Assembly (NCBI GenBank): GCA_947587115.1
Contig: CANPXY010000002.1
Span: 1 to 43,409 of the forward strand
Direction: 5' to 3'
DNA from: an uncultured Bacilli bacterium
GTDB taxonomy: Bacteria; Bacillota_I; Bacilli_A; RF39; UBA660
DNA length: 43,409 nucleotides
This document shows, piece by piece, positions 23,727 through 31,502 of the stretch. The notes below the pieces were generated by a model that was not told where the DNA came from, did not search any database, and worked only from the letters and a program-made list of their open reading frames with translations. Position 1 is the stretch's first letter. Every line of letters starts with the position of its first letter. The position numbers and the translations under genes are program-made.

Positions 23727-25580
23727 ATGGAAACAAATTCATTGGATATGTTTGCGGGGGTAAAGCCCAATTTCTTATGGAATTTATTACGAAGTATTTT
23801 GTCGTTATTGGACCGGATTGTTTATCAGTTGCTAGTTTGGGTATATGAATTATTCTTTAATGTCGCAAGCAGTAATATTCTAGCAGATGCTTCTGTAGTA
23901 GCCTTTTTTAAGAGAGTATTTTTAATTATCGGTGTTTTCATGTTATTCAAATTGGCGTTTTCTTTGTTAAGTTCTGTTGTGAATCCTGATGTGTTAACCG
24001 ATAAAGAAAAAGGATTTGGAAAAATTATTTCTCGAGCACTTATTATGCTGATACTATTAACTTTGTTGATTCCTACAGGGGGAGAAGATTTTGATGCTCC
24101 ATCTTCGGCAAATCCAAATTATACAAATTCATATGAATATAAAATTAAGTCACAAGGCTTGCTCTTTGGTACACTGTATACTTTGCAGGATCGTATTCTT
24201 TCGGAAAATGTTATTGGAAAATTGATTGTCGGTAGTTCGTCGGACAATAATTCAGAACAAGAGACGGAATTAAAAGATGTGGGGCAGGAAATGTCGATGA
24301 CCATTCTTAATGTATTTTTTTCTCCAAAAAGTTGTGCTACTCCTATTGAGACAGATACAGTTGCTGAGAAATTGAATAGCATTAATGATACTTGTTCAAA
24401 AGAGGATACGTATGCCTATTCTTACTTCCCTTTGGTATCTACGATTGTTGGTGGAATTTTGGTATTTATTATTTTCTCATTCGTTGTTGATGTTGCTGTT
24501 CGTACGGTTAAGTTAGCGGTATTGAGATTGATTGCACCTATTCCTGTGATCAGTTATATTGATCCAAAATCATCAAAAGATGGTGCCTTTGCATCTTGGA
24601 CGAAATCTTTGACTTCAACATATTTAGATTTGTTCGTTCGATTAATCGTCATTTATTTTGCTGTCTATGTTGTATCGCAAATGGTACAAAATGGTATTGA
24701 TGTAGCAGGTGACGGAATTATCAAGGCCTTGACTACCGTATTCTTAATCATTGGTGTCTTCTTCTTTGCGAAGCAAGCGCCTAATTTTATCAAAGATGTT
24801 CTTGGAATTAAGAGCCAAGGCGGTGGAAGTATTGGTCTAGCCAGTATGATGGCAGGTGCTGGAGCTCTAGCCGGAGGTGTAGGATTAGCAGGTGCTGGAG
24901 CTGCTATGTTGCAAAACGCTAATGCTGCAGGAGCTGCAGCGGCGCAAGGTAAACAGATTTCTGGCGGTTGGGGCGCCGGACGTGATTTGGCGGCTCAAAT
25001 AACTACTGGTAATAAAGATGCGCACGGTGGTATGGTTAATAATTTACAGCAAAGGGCTCTACGTCGTAGTCAAGAGAAAGCAGCAACAAAAGCAGGAGTA
25101 TCTCAAGAAAACATTGATGCTCAAAAGGGTATAGTTGCTAATAAAGCAGCTGATATGCAAAATGCTGAGGCGCAAATGCAAAATGCAAGAGCAGAATGGG
25201 CTTCTTATGATGTTGGCCAAGATCCGGGAGAATGGACTGGTGGTGCAGGACCTTCTATGCCTGAGGCCAGTCAATATAATCAAGACGGTGCCTTTGATGA
25301 AGCCGGTTATAATGGAGCTATGGAAACTTACTATCAACAAAAGAGTGAATATGATACTAAACATGCTCAATGGGAAAAGCAATCTCAAGAATATGCAAAT
25401 AGAGTTGCTGAAAAAGAAAGATTGCGGCAGGCCCGTGATAATGCAGCAAGGGATTATGCAAGTAAAAAGGATTCTTATGAGGATTCTGCTAGAACTTTGG
25501 ATGACGCTAAAGAGAGCAGAAATTCATATGTTGCTAAAAAGAATAAATATAGTAGCGATAATAAGTTTAATCCAAGATAA
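23727..25580 (+). CDS. VirB6/TrbL-like polytopic T4SS channel protein
   Basis: A 617-residue protein. The first 380 residues hold about six hydrophobic segments: around 17-45, 62-82, 100-117, 238-262 and 300-365, including VFLIIGVFMLFKLAFSLL, LAVLRLIAPIPVISYIDP and VIYFAVYVVSQMV. The LRLIAPIPVISYIDPK segment is typical of TrbL/VirB6 proteins. A Gly/Ala-rich stretch (about 385-430) follows, then a long hydrophilic Ala/Gln/Lys/Glu-rich C-terminal tail (about 430-617), probably a cytoplasmic coiled coil. VirB6 forms the membrane channel core with VirB3, VirB4 and VirB8. AGGAGG precedes its ATG. PrgI/VirB3 and VirB4 genes follow directly, the standard Gram-positive T4SS order. Confidence 0.85.
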   Translation: METNSLDMFAGVKPNFLWNLLRSILSLLDRIVYQLLVWVYELFFNVASSNILADASVVAFFKRVFLIIGVFMLFKLAFSLLSSVVNPDVLTDKEKGFGKIISRALIMLILLTLLIPTGGEDFDAPSSANPNYTNSYEYKIKSQGLLFGTLYTLQDRILSENVIGKLIVGSSSDNNSEQETELKDVGQEMSMTILNVFFSPKSCATPIETDTVAEKLNSINDTCSKEDTYAYSYFPLVSTIVGGILVFIIFSFVVDVAVRTVKLAVLRLIAPIPVISYIDPKSSKDGAFASWTKSLTSTYLDLFVRLIVIYFAVYVVSQMVQNGIDVAGDGIIKALTTVFLIIGVFFFAKQAPNFIKDVLGIKSQGGGSIGLASMMAGAGALAGGVGLAGAGAAMLQNANAAGAAAAQGKQISGGWGAGRDLAAQITTGNKDAHGGMVNNLQQRALRRSQEKAATKAGVSQENIDAQKGIVANKAADMQNAEAQMQNARAEWASYDVGQDPGEWTGGAGPSMPEASQYNQDGAFDEAGYNGAMETYYQQKSEYDTKHAQWEKQSQEYANRVAEKERLRQARDNAARDYASKKDSYEDSARTLDDAKESRNSYVAKKNKYSSDNKFNPR

Positions 25581-25597
25581 GGAGTGTGTGATACTGA

Positions 25598-25915
25598 GTG
25601 AATAATTATTTAATACCGGCCAATACCAATCGTGGGCGATTGATATTTGGTTTGTTTCGTAAGGAAGATTTAATTTTGTTCGGTGTTGGACTTGGAATTT
25701 CATTTGTGTTGTTAACGTTTATTCCAATGACTTCTACAGGGGGAGCTGTATTGGTATTAGCACCTGCAGCGATTTCTGCTTTGCTGGTTGCTCCAGTACC
25801 GTATTATCACAATATATTAAATGTATTAAAAGAGTTAATAGAGTTTTTGAATCATCGTCAAAAATATGTATGGAAAGGTTGGTGTTCAAATTATGGCGAA
25901 GATGGTAACGAGTAA
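25598..25915 (+). CDS. PrgI/VirB3-like membrane protein
   Basis: A 105-residue protein starting at GTG 25598, the first possible start after an in-frame TGA at 25595; AAGGAG lies 13 bases upstream. It has the PrgI plan: a short N-terminus (YLIPANTNRGRLIFGLFRKEDLI), two adjacent transmembrane helices (about 26-45 and 50-68) and a cytoplasmic tail (ELIEFLNHRQKYVWKGW). PrgI/VirB3 proteins tether the VirB4 ATPase to the membrane. The gene overlaps the start of the next gene by 23 bases. Confidence 0.8.
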   Translation: MNNYLIPANTNRGRLIFGLFRKEDLILFGVGLGISFVLLTFIPMTSTGGAVLVLAPAAISALLVAPVPYYHNILNVLKELIEFLNHRQKYVWKGWCSNYGEDGNE

Positions 25916-26441
25916 GTATACAGAAGATTGGTTACCAGTAGAAGCAATTCAAAATGGAATTATTCTGCTGTCTGATCAGAATCGCGTCACTGGAGTGAAG
26001 ATTGTTCCTCGAAACATTTTCATTTTAGATCCTGATTCACAAAATAATGTGTTGATCAGTTTAAGGAATTTTTATAATATGCTTGATTTTGAATTTTGGT
26101 TAGTAGTTGCGGATCGTCCGGTGGATATTTCGGTTTATCTATCTCAATTGCAGTTGTTATATAACAATACGCCAGATCCAGCCATTCGGAAATTGATCAG
26201 TGCAGATATTCAAAAAGGGAATTCTTTTATGAACAATAATGTTGTAGATACGGAGTATTATATTTTGTTTAAAGAGAAAAATTTGGAAATGTTACAGAAG
26301 AAAGTACGTCTTTTGATCAACGGACTTGCTGGATGTGGACTCAGTGCTGCTCAGACCAGTAACGATGACTTACGTGTGATCTTAGATAACTTCTTAAATG
26401 GGGGACAAACTACAGAATTTGGGACGGTGTTGCCTTTATGA
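25893..26441 (+). CDS. VirB4 N-terminal domain encoded as a separate protein
   Basis: A 182-residue protein. ATG 25893 (MAKMVTSKYTEDWLPVEAI) is preferred to the in-frame ATG 25866, which lies far inside the previous gene. The sequence matches the N-terminal region of PrgI-type VirB4/TraE proteins: WLPVEAIQNGIILLSDQNRVTGVKI, NFYNMLDFEFWLVVADRPV, and a Cys/Ser-containing GLAGCGLSAAQ near the end. No Walker motif is present. Its TGA overlaps the ATG of the next gene (ATGA), so the two are translated together. Together they add up to about 778 residues, near the length of single-chain Gram-positive VirB4 proteins. Confidence 0.75.
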   Translation: MAKMVTSKYTEDWLPVEAIQNGIILLSDQNRVTGVKIVPRNIFILDPDSQNNVLISLRNFYNMLDFEFWLVVADRPVDISVYLSQLQLLYNNTPDPAIRKLISADIQKGNSFMNNNVVDTEYYILFKEKNLEMLQKKVRLLINGLAGCGLSAAQTSNDDLRVILDNFLNGGQTTEFGTVLPL

Positions 26442-28228
26442 GTAATAAATTAAAATCACAGCTTGCCCCTAAGGGGTTACAATTTAATGCGAGTGACTTT
26501 TTTATCAGTGATAAGTATGCAACTATATTGTCCGTTGTATCTTATCCAAAATATATTGGACCAGGATATTTGTCTTCGCTTACAAATATGCCAGGAATTA
26601 AAGTTGTAGTTAAACATATTCCAGTACCTTTTCAGACGATGTCTAAAATGTTAAATAAACAGATTGCTGAATTAAAAGCTCGTTATCAAGAGGAAAAAGA
26701 TCAGACCATGCAAGAGCGCATTCGTCAAGATGCAGAATCTTTGGAATACTTTGTTTCAATGTTGGCTTCCTCTCAGGCACGCATCTTCGATTTTCAAATG
26801 CACATCATGATTACTGCGGATACAAGAGAAGATTTGGAACTAAAGAAAACCAATGTCAAGAATTATTTGGATGCCATGGAATTAAGAGCACTTCCTCTTC
26901 GTTTTGAACAGGAAAAAGTATTAAAATCTATTTTACCAATATTTCCCAAACAAGATGTGGAAGATCGAATTGGTACCCCAATTCCTTCTGTAACGATTGC
27001 AGCCATGTATCCGTTTATCTTTGATAGTATTAAGGACCCAGGACTTTCTACTTTGCTTGGAGTAGATTTCTCTGGTGGTGTCATCTTATTTAATCAATTT
27101 TTATATAAGATTAAAAAGGAAAATAATCGTAATAATGCAAACTTGATTATTTTGGGTACTTCTGGATCTGGTAAATCTACAGCGGCGAAACTTATATTGC
27201 GTGGACATATTCGTAACGGCTGTCAGTTGGTAGCGATCGACCCTGAAAACGAGCTTGCTGAGATGACAAAGATGTTTGGTGGAGATACGATCGACCTTGG
27301 TAAAGGTGGAGAGTATGGTATGATCAATCCGCTTGAAGTTATCATCGATGCCGATGAAGAAGAGATGCAACAAGGACTTGGTTATACGGTACTTACTCGT
27401 ACCTTACAGACTTTAAAAGCATTTATGAAATATTATGATCCATCGATCGAAGAAGATGTTTTAACATTATTTAGTGAGATTGTGCAAGATACTTATAGAC
27501 GTTTTGGAATGGATTTCAATTCTGATTATACGAAGTTTACTTCTCAAGATTATCCAACTTTTTCAGATGTATATGCAACAATCAAGGGTCGTCTTACTTC
27601 AATGACAGAAGCGACCCATGAACGTGATATTTTGGAACGTTTGGAACTTAAAGTTCGTCCAATTACGAAGGAACTTCAATTCTATTTTGATGGTCATACT
27701 ACCATCAGTCCGCAGAGTGATTTTATCGTCTTCAATATTCGTGAACTGATGAATGCAGACGTCAATATCCGCAATGCATTGTTCTTCAATATTTTGAAGT
27801 ATGCTTGGGGACTTTGTTTGGACACGGAAGTTGACACCGTATTGATGGTCGATGAAGCGCATGTTTTACTTGGACAGAACAATGTGTTGGGAGCTGATTT
27901 CTTGGCTCAAGTACAACGTCGTGCTCGTAAATATAACACGGGAACGATCATTATTACGCAGCAACCTAGTGACTTCTGTGATCCTAGTGTTATTACACAA
28001 GGAAAGGCCATCTTTGATAACGCTTCCTATTACTTAGTCATGGGACTTAAGAAACAAGCAGTAGAAGACTTATCGCAGTTGATCGATTTGAATGATAATG
28101 AGAAAGAGAGTATTAAACGGTATTCACAAGGAGAAGCACTCTTTGTCTGTGGAAATCGTCGTATGCGTATTAACGTTATAGTGTCGCAAGAAGAGTTAGA
28201 TTCCTTCGGTAGTGGAGGAGGATTCTAA
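26438..28228 (+). CDS. virB4: VirB4/TraE-family T4SS ATPase (ATPase part)
   Basis: A 596-residue protein. Walker A GTSGSGKS is at 240-247 (Lys246) and Walker B LMVDEAHVLL has Asp472/Glu473. The conserved TIIITQQPSDF stretch and the C-terminal YSQGEALFVCGNRRMRINV are typical of VirB4. VirB4 hexamers power assembly and transport at the cytoplasmic face of the T4SS. The usual N-terminal domain is missing and is encoded by the gene just upstream, which it overlaps by four bases (ATGA). The M23/lysozyme gene follows after 24 bases. Confidence 0.93.
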   Translation: MSNKLKSQLAPKGLQFNASDFFISDKYATILSVVSYPKYIGPGYLSSLTNMPGIKVVVKHIPVPFQTMSKMLNKQIAELKARYQEEKDQTMQERIRQDAESLEYFVSMLASSQARIFDFQMHIMITADTREDLELKKTNVKNYLDAMELRALPLRFEQEKVLKSILPIFPKQDVEDRIGTPIPSVTIAAMYPFIFDSIKDPGLSTLLGVDFSGGVILFNQFLYKIKKENNRNNANLIILGTSGSGKSTAAKLILRGHIRNGCQLVAIDPENELAEMTKMFGGDTIDLGKGGEYGMINPLEVIIDADEEEMQQGLGYTVLTRTLQTLKAFMKYYDPSIEEDVLTLFSEIVQDTYRRFGMDFNSDYTKFTSQDYPTFSDVYATIKGRLTSMTEATHERDILERLELKVRPITKELQFYFDGHTTISPQSDFIVFNIRELMNADVNIRNALFFNILKYAWGLCLDTEVDTVLMVDEAHVLLGQNNVLGADFLAQVQRRARKYNTGTIIITQQPSDFCDPSVITQGKAIFDNASYYLVMGLKKQAVEDLSQLIDLNDNEKESIKRYSQGEALFVCGNRRMRINVIVSQEELDSFGSGGGF

Positions 28229-28252
28229 AAAGTAGTTAGGTGGTGATTGCAA

Positions 28253-30466
28253 GTGGCATATCATGCAAATAGAGATGGTCAAAGACAATATGATCCTGAA
28301 GAACAACCTCAGAAATCAAAAAAAGAGCAGAATAGAGAAAATACAAAATCGCTAGCTAAAGATGCAGGTGCTGTTGCACTCCAAGGCATGGGTGTACCAG
28401 GACCTCTAGCGGGAAAAGCTGCTGAAAAAGCAGCGAAAAATCCATTGGTAAATCATGCACTTAATAAAGTTAGTGATAAATTAAATAAAAATCCACTTGT
28501 ATCCGCTGCCCTCAATAAAGTTGCCAATTCTCCGGCAAGAAATGCCGCCAAAGGGGCCATAGGCTCTAAAAATGGTGATCCGGGATCGACGAAGGATTCT
28601 GGTGAAAACAATAAGAATTCTAATAGCACCGAAAATCAAGGAGAAACGCAGAGTCAAGGTTCTAAATTAGGAAAGCTAGGATTAGGTAAAAATCCTTTTT
28701 CTTCAAATTCTAAAGCAGATGGACAAGCGGGAGCTGAATCGCAAGGCTCTTTTGAAGGTATGGTTAAATTTGCAAAAACGATGAAAAAACTTGCTCCTAT
28801 ATTAGGATTTTTAGGCTCTTTAGCATTACCTATTTTTGGTATTATGATTATATTGGGTGCTATTGGATCTTTTTTTCCAATGTTTGGAACGGATAAATCT
28901 TATGATCAAGGTGGAGTTGGAGGAATCGAATATGTAACAGATTCAGAAGAGGAACTTAATTTTTATGATCGCATTGATACTGTCAGAAAGGAATATGAAG
29001 ATAAGGGTGCTACTTATAAAGCTGAATATATTTCTGGTACTTATTTCATCATGAATCTTCATGATCCGGAGTACACTTTTGATGACATGAGTGAATCAGA
29101 TATTCGTACGCTTTCAGAGTTGATGTTTAAAAAAAGTAAAATTGTAATTACTTGTGAGAAGGATGAGAATGATTTTGTGACGGTAGAAGGCACTAAAGAA
29201 GCAGAGCCAGTTTGTCCGGATGGTTATACACTCAATCCTGATCGAACCGCTGAATCTTATATTTTTGATGAAGAGAGTTTTAAGACTGATCTTGCTAAAT
29301 TTATGCAAAGTAAGTTAAATTTAACTGAAGACAGTGAAGCTGCTGAAGTTGCGGATGAGGTCTATGAGTATATTGCAGATTATAATAGCCTTACTGTTCG
29401 TGAGGAAACTTCTGTTAAAGGAAATGGCAATCTTTCTTATTGGTGGCCTGTTGGTAGCAATGAGACAACGGAAGTAAATGGCGTTTTATTTGCAACCGGT
29501 GCTCCAGCAAGCACTCACATAACGAGTGATTTTGGTGGACGATATGATCCGTTTAGTGGCAAATGGGTCGATGCCCATGGAGCAATTGATATCGCAGGTG
29601 GAGGGATCATTCATGGAAGCACAAGTGCAATCGCAGCTAAAGATGGTATTGTTGAAAAGGTCTCAACTGGTTGTATATCTTTTGGTAGTACATCTTGCGG
29701 TGGTGGTTTTGGTAATTATGTTGTTTTAAAACATAGTGATGGCAACTATACGATTTATGCACATCTTCAACAAAATACGATTACTGTAAATAAGGGTGAT
29801 ACTGTTGCTCAAGGTCAGGTTTTGGGGCGTATAGGTAGTAGCGGTCGATCTACAAACACACACTTGCACTTTGAAGTTCGTGTAGGACAGAATATAAATT
29901 CCGCACATCAAGATCCATTGAACTTTGTGGATCCAGAAAATCCTCGTCCTACTTCTATGGGAAGTTCTAATTTTGTAGAGATGCTTTACAGCTGGGAAGG
30001 AACCGGGCCAGCTGATACGAACAATTATTATGTCTATCAAGATAGTTCTGGAAATTTGACGGTCGGTCATGGTCTTTTGCTTCGCTATAATATTGATCGT
30101 CTATCCGCCTTCGGTGTAAATGCAAGTGCACTAAAAGCAGGTGATCCGGTACCAAGAGCAGCTGCTGAGGGAGTTGAGCAGCAAATCTTGACTGAAAAAC
30201 GTAGCAGTATCACAACACTATTATCTAGAGAAGGTATTACTCTTGAAGAGTATCAAATTGATGCTTTGGTGATTCGTATGTATAATGTAGGAAATATTAA
30301 TGGTTTTGCAGAGAATTATAAAACGTATGGAAATACGCAAGAATTGTATGATCATTATATGTCACAGCCAACTACAAGCGGGGGAAAAGTTTTAGAGGGA
30401 TTGCGTCGTAGAAGAGCTGCGGAATGGACGTTGTTCTCTACGGGAGTATATCAAAAGAATGGTTAA
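28253..30466 (+). CDS. VirB1-like bifunctional wall hydrolase: M23 peptidase plus GH24-type lysozyme
   Basis: A 737-residue protein. GTG 28253 is preferred to TTG 28247 because AGGTGGTGA (28238-28246) is correctly spaced. Order: a Lys/Glu-rich cytoplasmic N-terminus with repeated KNPLV motifs; a transmembrane helix (about 180-208); an outside linker of about 200 residues; an M23/LytM domain with Zn ligands His442 and Asp446 (HGAID) and HLH at 537-539; and a C-terminal lysozyme-like domain (about 575-735) with the SWEG catalytic-Glu context and NLTVGHG. The first domain should cut peptide cross-links and the second glycan strands, opening the wall for the secretion channel. In Tn916-type systems this job falls to NlpC/P60 plus transglycosylase proteins, so the domain pair here is different. 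Confidence 0.9.
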   Translation: MAYHANRDGQRQYDPEEQPQKSKKEQNRENTKSLAKDAGAVALQGMGVPGPLAGKAAEKAAKNPLVNHALNKVSDKLNKNPLVSAALNKVANSPARNAAKGAIGSKNGDPGSTKDSGENNKNSNSTENQGETQSQGSKLGKLGLGKNPFSSNSKADGQAGAESQGSFEGMVKFAKTMKKLAPILGFLGSLALPIFGIMIILGAIGSFFPMFGTDKSYDQGGVGGIEYVTDSEEELNFYDRIDTVRKEYEDKGATYKAEYISGTYFIMNLHDPEYTFDDMSESDIRTLSELMFKKSKIVITCEKDENDFVTVEGTKEAEPVCPDGYTLNPDRTAESYIFDEESFKTDLAKFMQSKLNLTEDSEAAEVADEVYEYIADYNSLTVREETSVKGNGNLSYWWPVGSNETTEVNGVLFATGAPASTHITSDFGGRYDPFSGKWVDAHGAIDIAGGGIIHGSTSAIAAKDGIVEKVSTGCISFGSTSCGGGFGNYVVLKHSDGNYTIYAHLQQNTITVNKGDTVAQGQVLGRIGSSGRSTNTHLHFEVRVGQNINSAHQDPLNFVDPENPRPTSMGSSNFVEMLYSWEGTGPADTNNYYVYQDSSGNLTVGHGLLLRYNIDRLSAFGVNASALKAGDPVPRAAAEGVEQQILTEKRSSITTLLSREGITLEEYQIDALVIRMYNVGNINGFAENYKTYGNTQELYDHYMSQPTTSGGKVLEGLRRRRAAEWTLFSTGVYQKNG

Positions 30467-30475
30467 GGAGGATCT

Positions 30476-31006
30476 ATGAAGGACGATAAAAAACGAAGTA
30501 TTTTAATTATTATTATACTTGTAATTTTACTGGGTGGCATGATCTTCTTTTTATTCGTGAATCGTGGAAATCAAGATCCTGCTAAAATTACGAATAAAGT
30601 TCACATGGTAACAGATCATAGTCGCTTTTTTACAGTAGTATCTTGTGTTTCTAGTTTTATTTCTTATCAATCTTCACAAGATACCAATAATCTATTATTG
30701 CTTTTAAATGACAATTATAAAAATAACAATCATATTACAGCAAGTAATCTTTATCAATATATTGGCACATTAGAAAGTGATTATGAATTTTCAGCGAACC
30801 GAATGTATCAAGAACAAGTTAATGATGATGTGATGAAATACTATGTTTCTGGAGTTTTGAATCCTGCGATGATGTATGATGATCCTGAGGATTTATATCA
30901 TGCACCACAAAAAAAGTATGATGTAATAGTCTATTTAAATTTAAGACAGAGTACCTTTTCTATTGAACCTTATGATGGATCTATTTTTGAAGGAGGTGCC
31001 TCATGA
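30476..31006 (+). CDS. VirB8/TcpC-like anchored protein, first copy
   Basis: A 176-residue protein with a basic N-terminus, one transmembrane helix (about 8-28) and an outside domain of about 145 residues with an alpha+beta pattern compatible with an NTF2-like fold: FFTVVSCVSSFISYQSS, LLLLLNDNYKNNN, and a final strand pair YDVIVYLNLRQSTFSIEP. Size, topology and location between VirB1 and VirD4 genes fit a VirB8-type scaffold. No motif proves this. AGGAGG precedes the ATG, and the next gene starts within its last codon (ATGA). Confidence 0.65.
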   Translation: MKDDKKRSILIIIILVILLGGMIFFLFVNRGNQDPAKITNKVHMVTDHSRFFTVVSCVSSFISYQSSQDTNNLLLLLNDNYKNNNHITASNLYQYIGTLESDYEFSANRMYQEQVNDDVMKYYVSGVLNPAMMYDDPEDLYHAPQKKYDVIVYLNLRQSTFSIEPYDGSIFEGGAS

Positions 31007-31491
31007 GTTTTTGGGAAAAGCATAAAGGTTACATTATCATTATTTCTACTCTTGTATTTATTGGAATTGTATGTTATATAATAAGTCTAGTGACAAAAGA
31101 AAAAGTGATTACTTATGTTCCGGATGGTGAAGAAACTAATTTTTTACAAAATTACAAAGTGAATCAAGTTATTCCAGTCTATGTCACAGAAGAACAGATT
31201 GTCAGCATTTATTTTAATGATTATATCAATAAAATATTGTATAATAGAGAAGAAGCTTATGCACTTTTAGAGAAAAAATTTAAAAAGGACCAATATAAAA
31301 CCTTTGAAGAATATGATCAAGCGATGAATAAGCTTCAAGAAAAAGCAAGTTCTTTTTCAATGAGCAATTACACTGTAAAAAAAGGTAAATATATAACGAC
31401 TTATCGTGTGCAAGATAATAATGATAATCTATATATATTTAATGTCACAGCAGTGATGGTTTATACTGTTCAATTTACAACCGCAAAATAA
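31003..31491 (+). CDS. VirB8/TcpC-like anchored protein, second copy
   Basis: A 162-residue protein: a transmembrane helix at about 9-29, then an outside domain with the NTF2-like order helix-helix-strands: VSIYFNDYINKILYNREEAYALLEKKFKK, ASSFSMSNYTVKKGKYITTYRV, and NLYIFNVTAVMVYTVQF. The YFNDY...LL...FK pattern is the one seen in many VirB8/TcpC domains. It overlaps the preceding gene by four bases and precedes the VirD4 gene by 11. The two neighbouring VirB8-like proteins may form a hetero-oligomer. Confidence 0.7.
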   Translation: MSFWEKHKGYIIIISTLVFIGIVCYIISLVTKEKVITYVPDGEETNFLQNYKVNQVIPVYVTEEQIVSIYFNDYINKILYNREEAYALLEKKFKKDQYKTFEEYDQAMNKLQEKASSFSMSNYTVKKGKYITTYRVQDNNDNLYIFNVTAVMVYTVQFTTAK

Positions 31492-31502
31492 GAGGTGAAT
31501 CT

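Noticed and set aside
25135..25605. 156-residue ORF in another frame of the virB6 tail
   Set aside because: Shadow of the Ala/Gln/Lys-rich coding region; no start signal.
26438..26441. VirB4 split explained as a sequencing frameshift
   Set aside because: The junction is a regular ATGA overlap like others in this operon (31003-31006), and the second part has a proper start.
29726..30070. 114-residue minus-strand ORF inside the M23/lysozyme gene
   Set aside because: Antisense to clear catalytic domains; no ribosome binding site.
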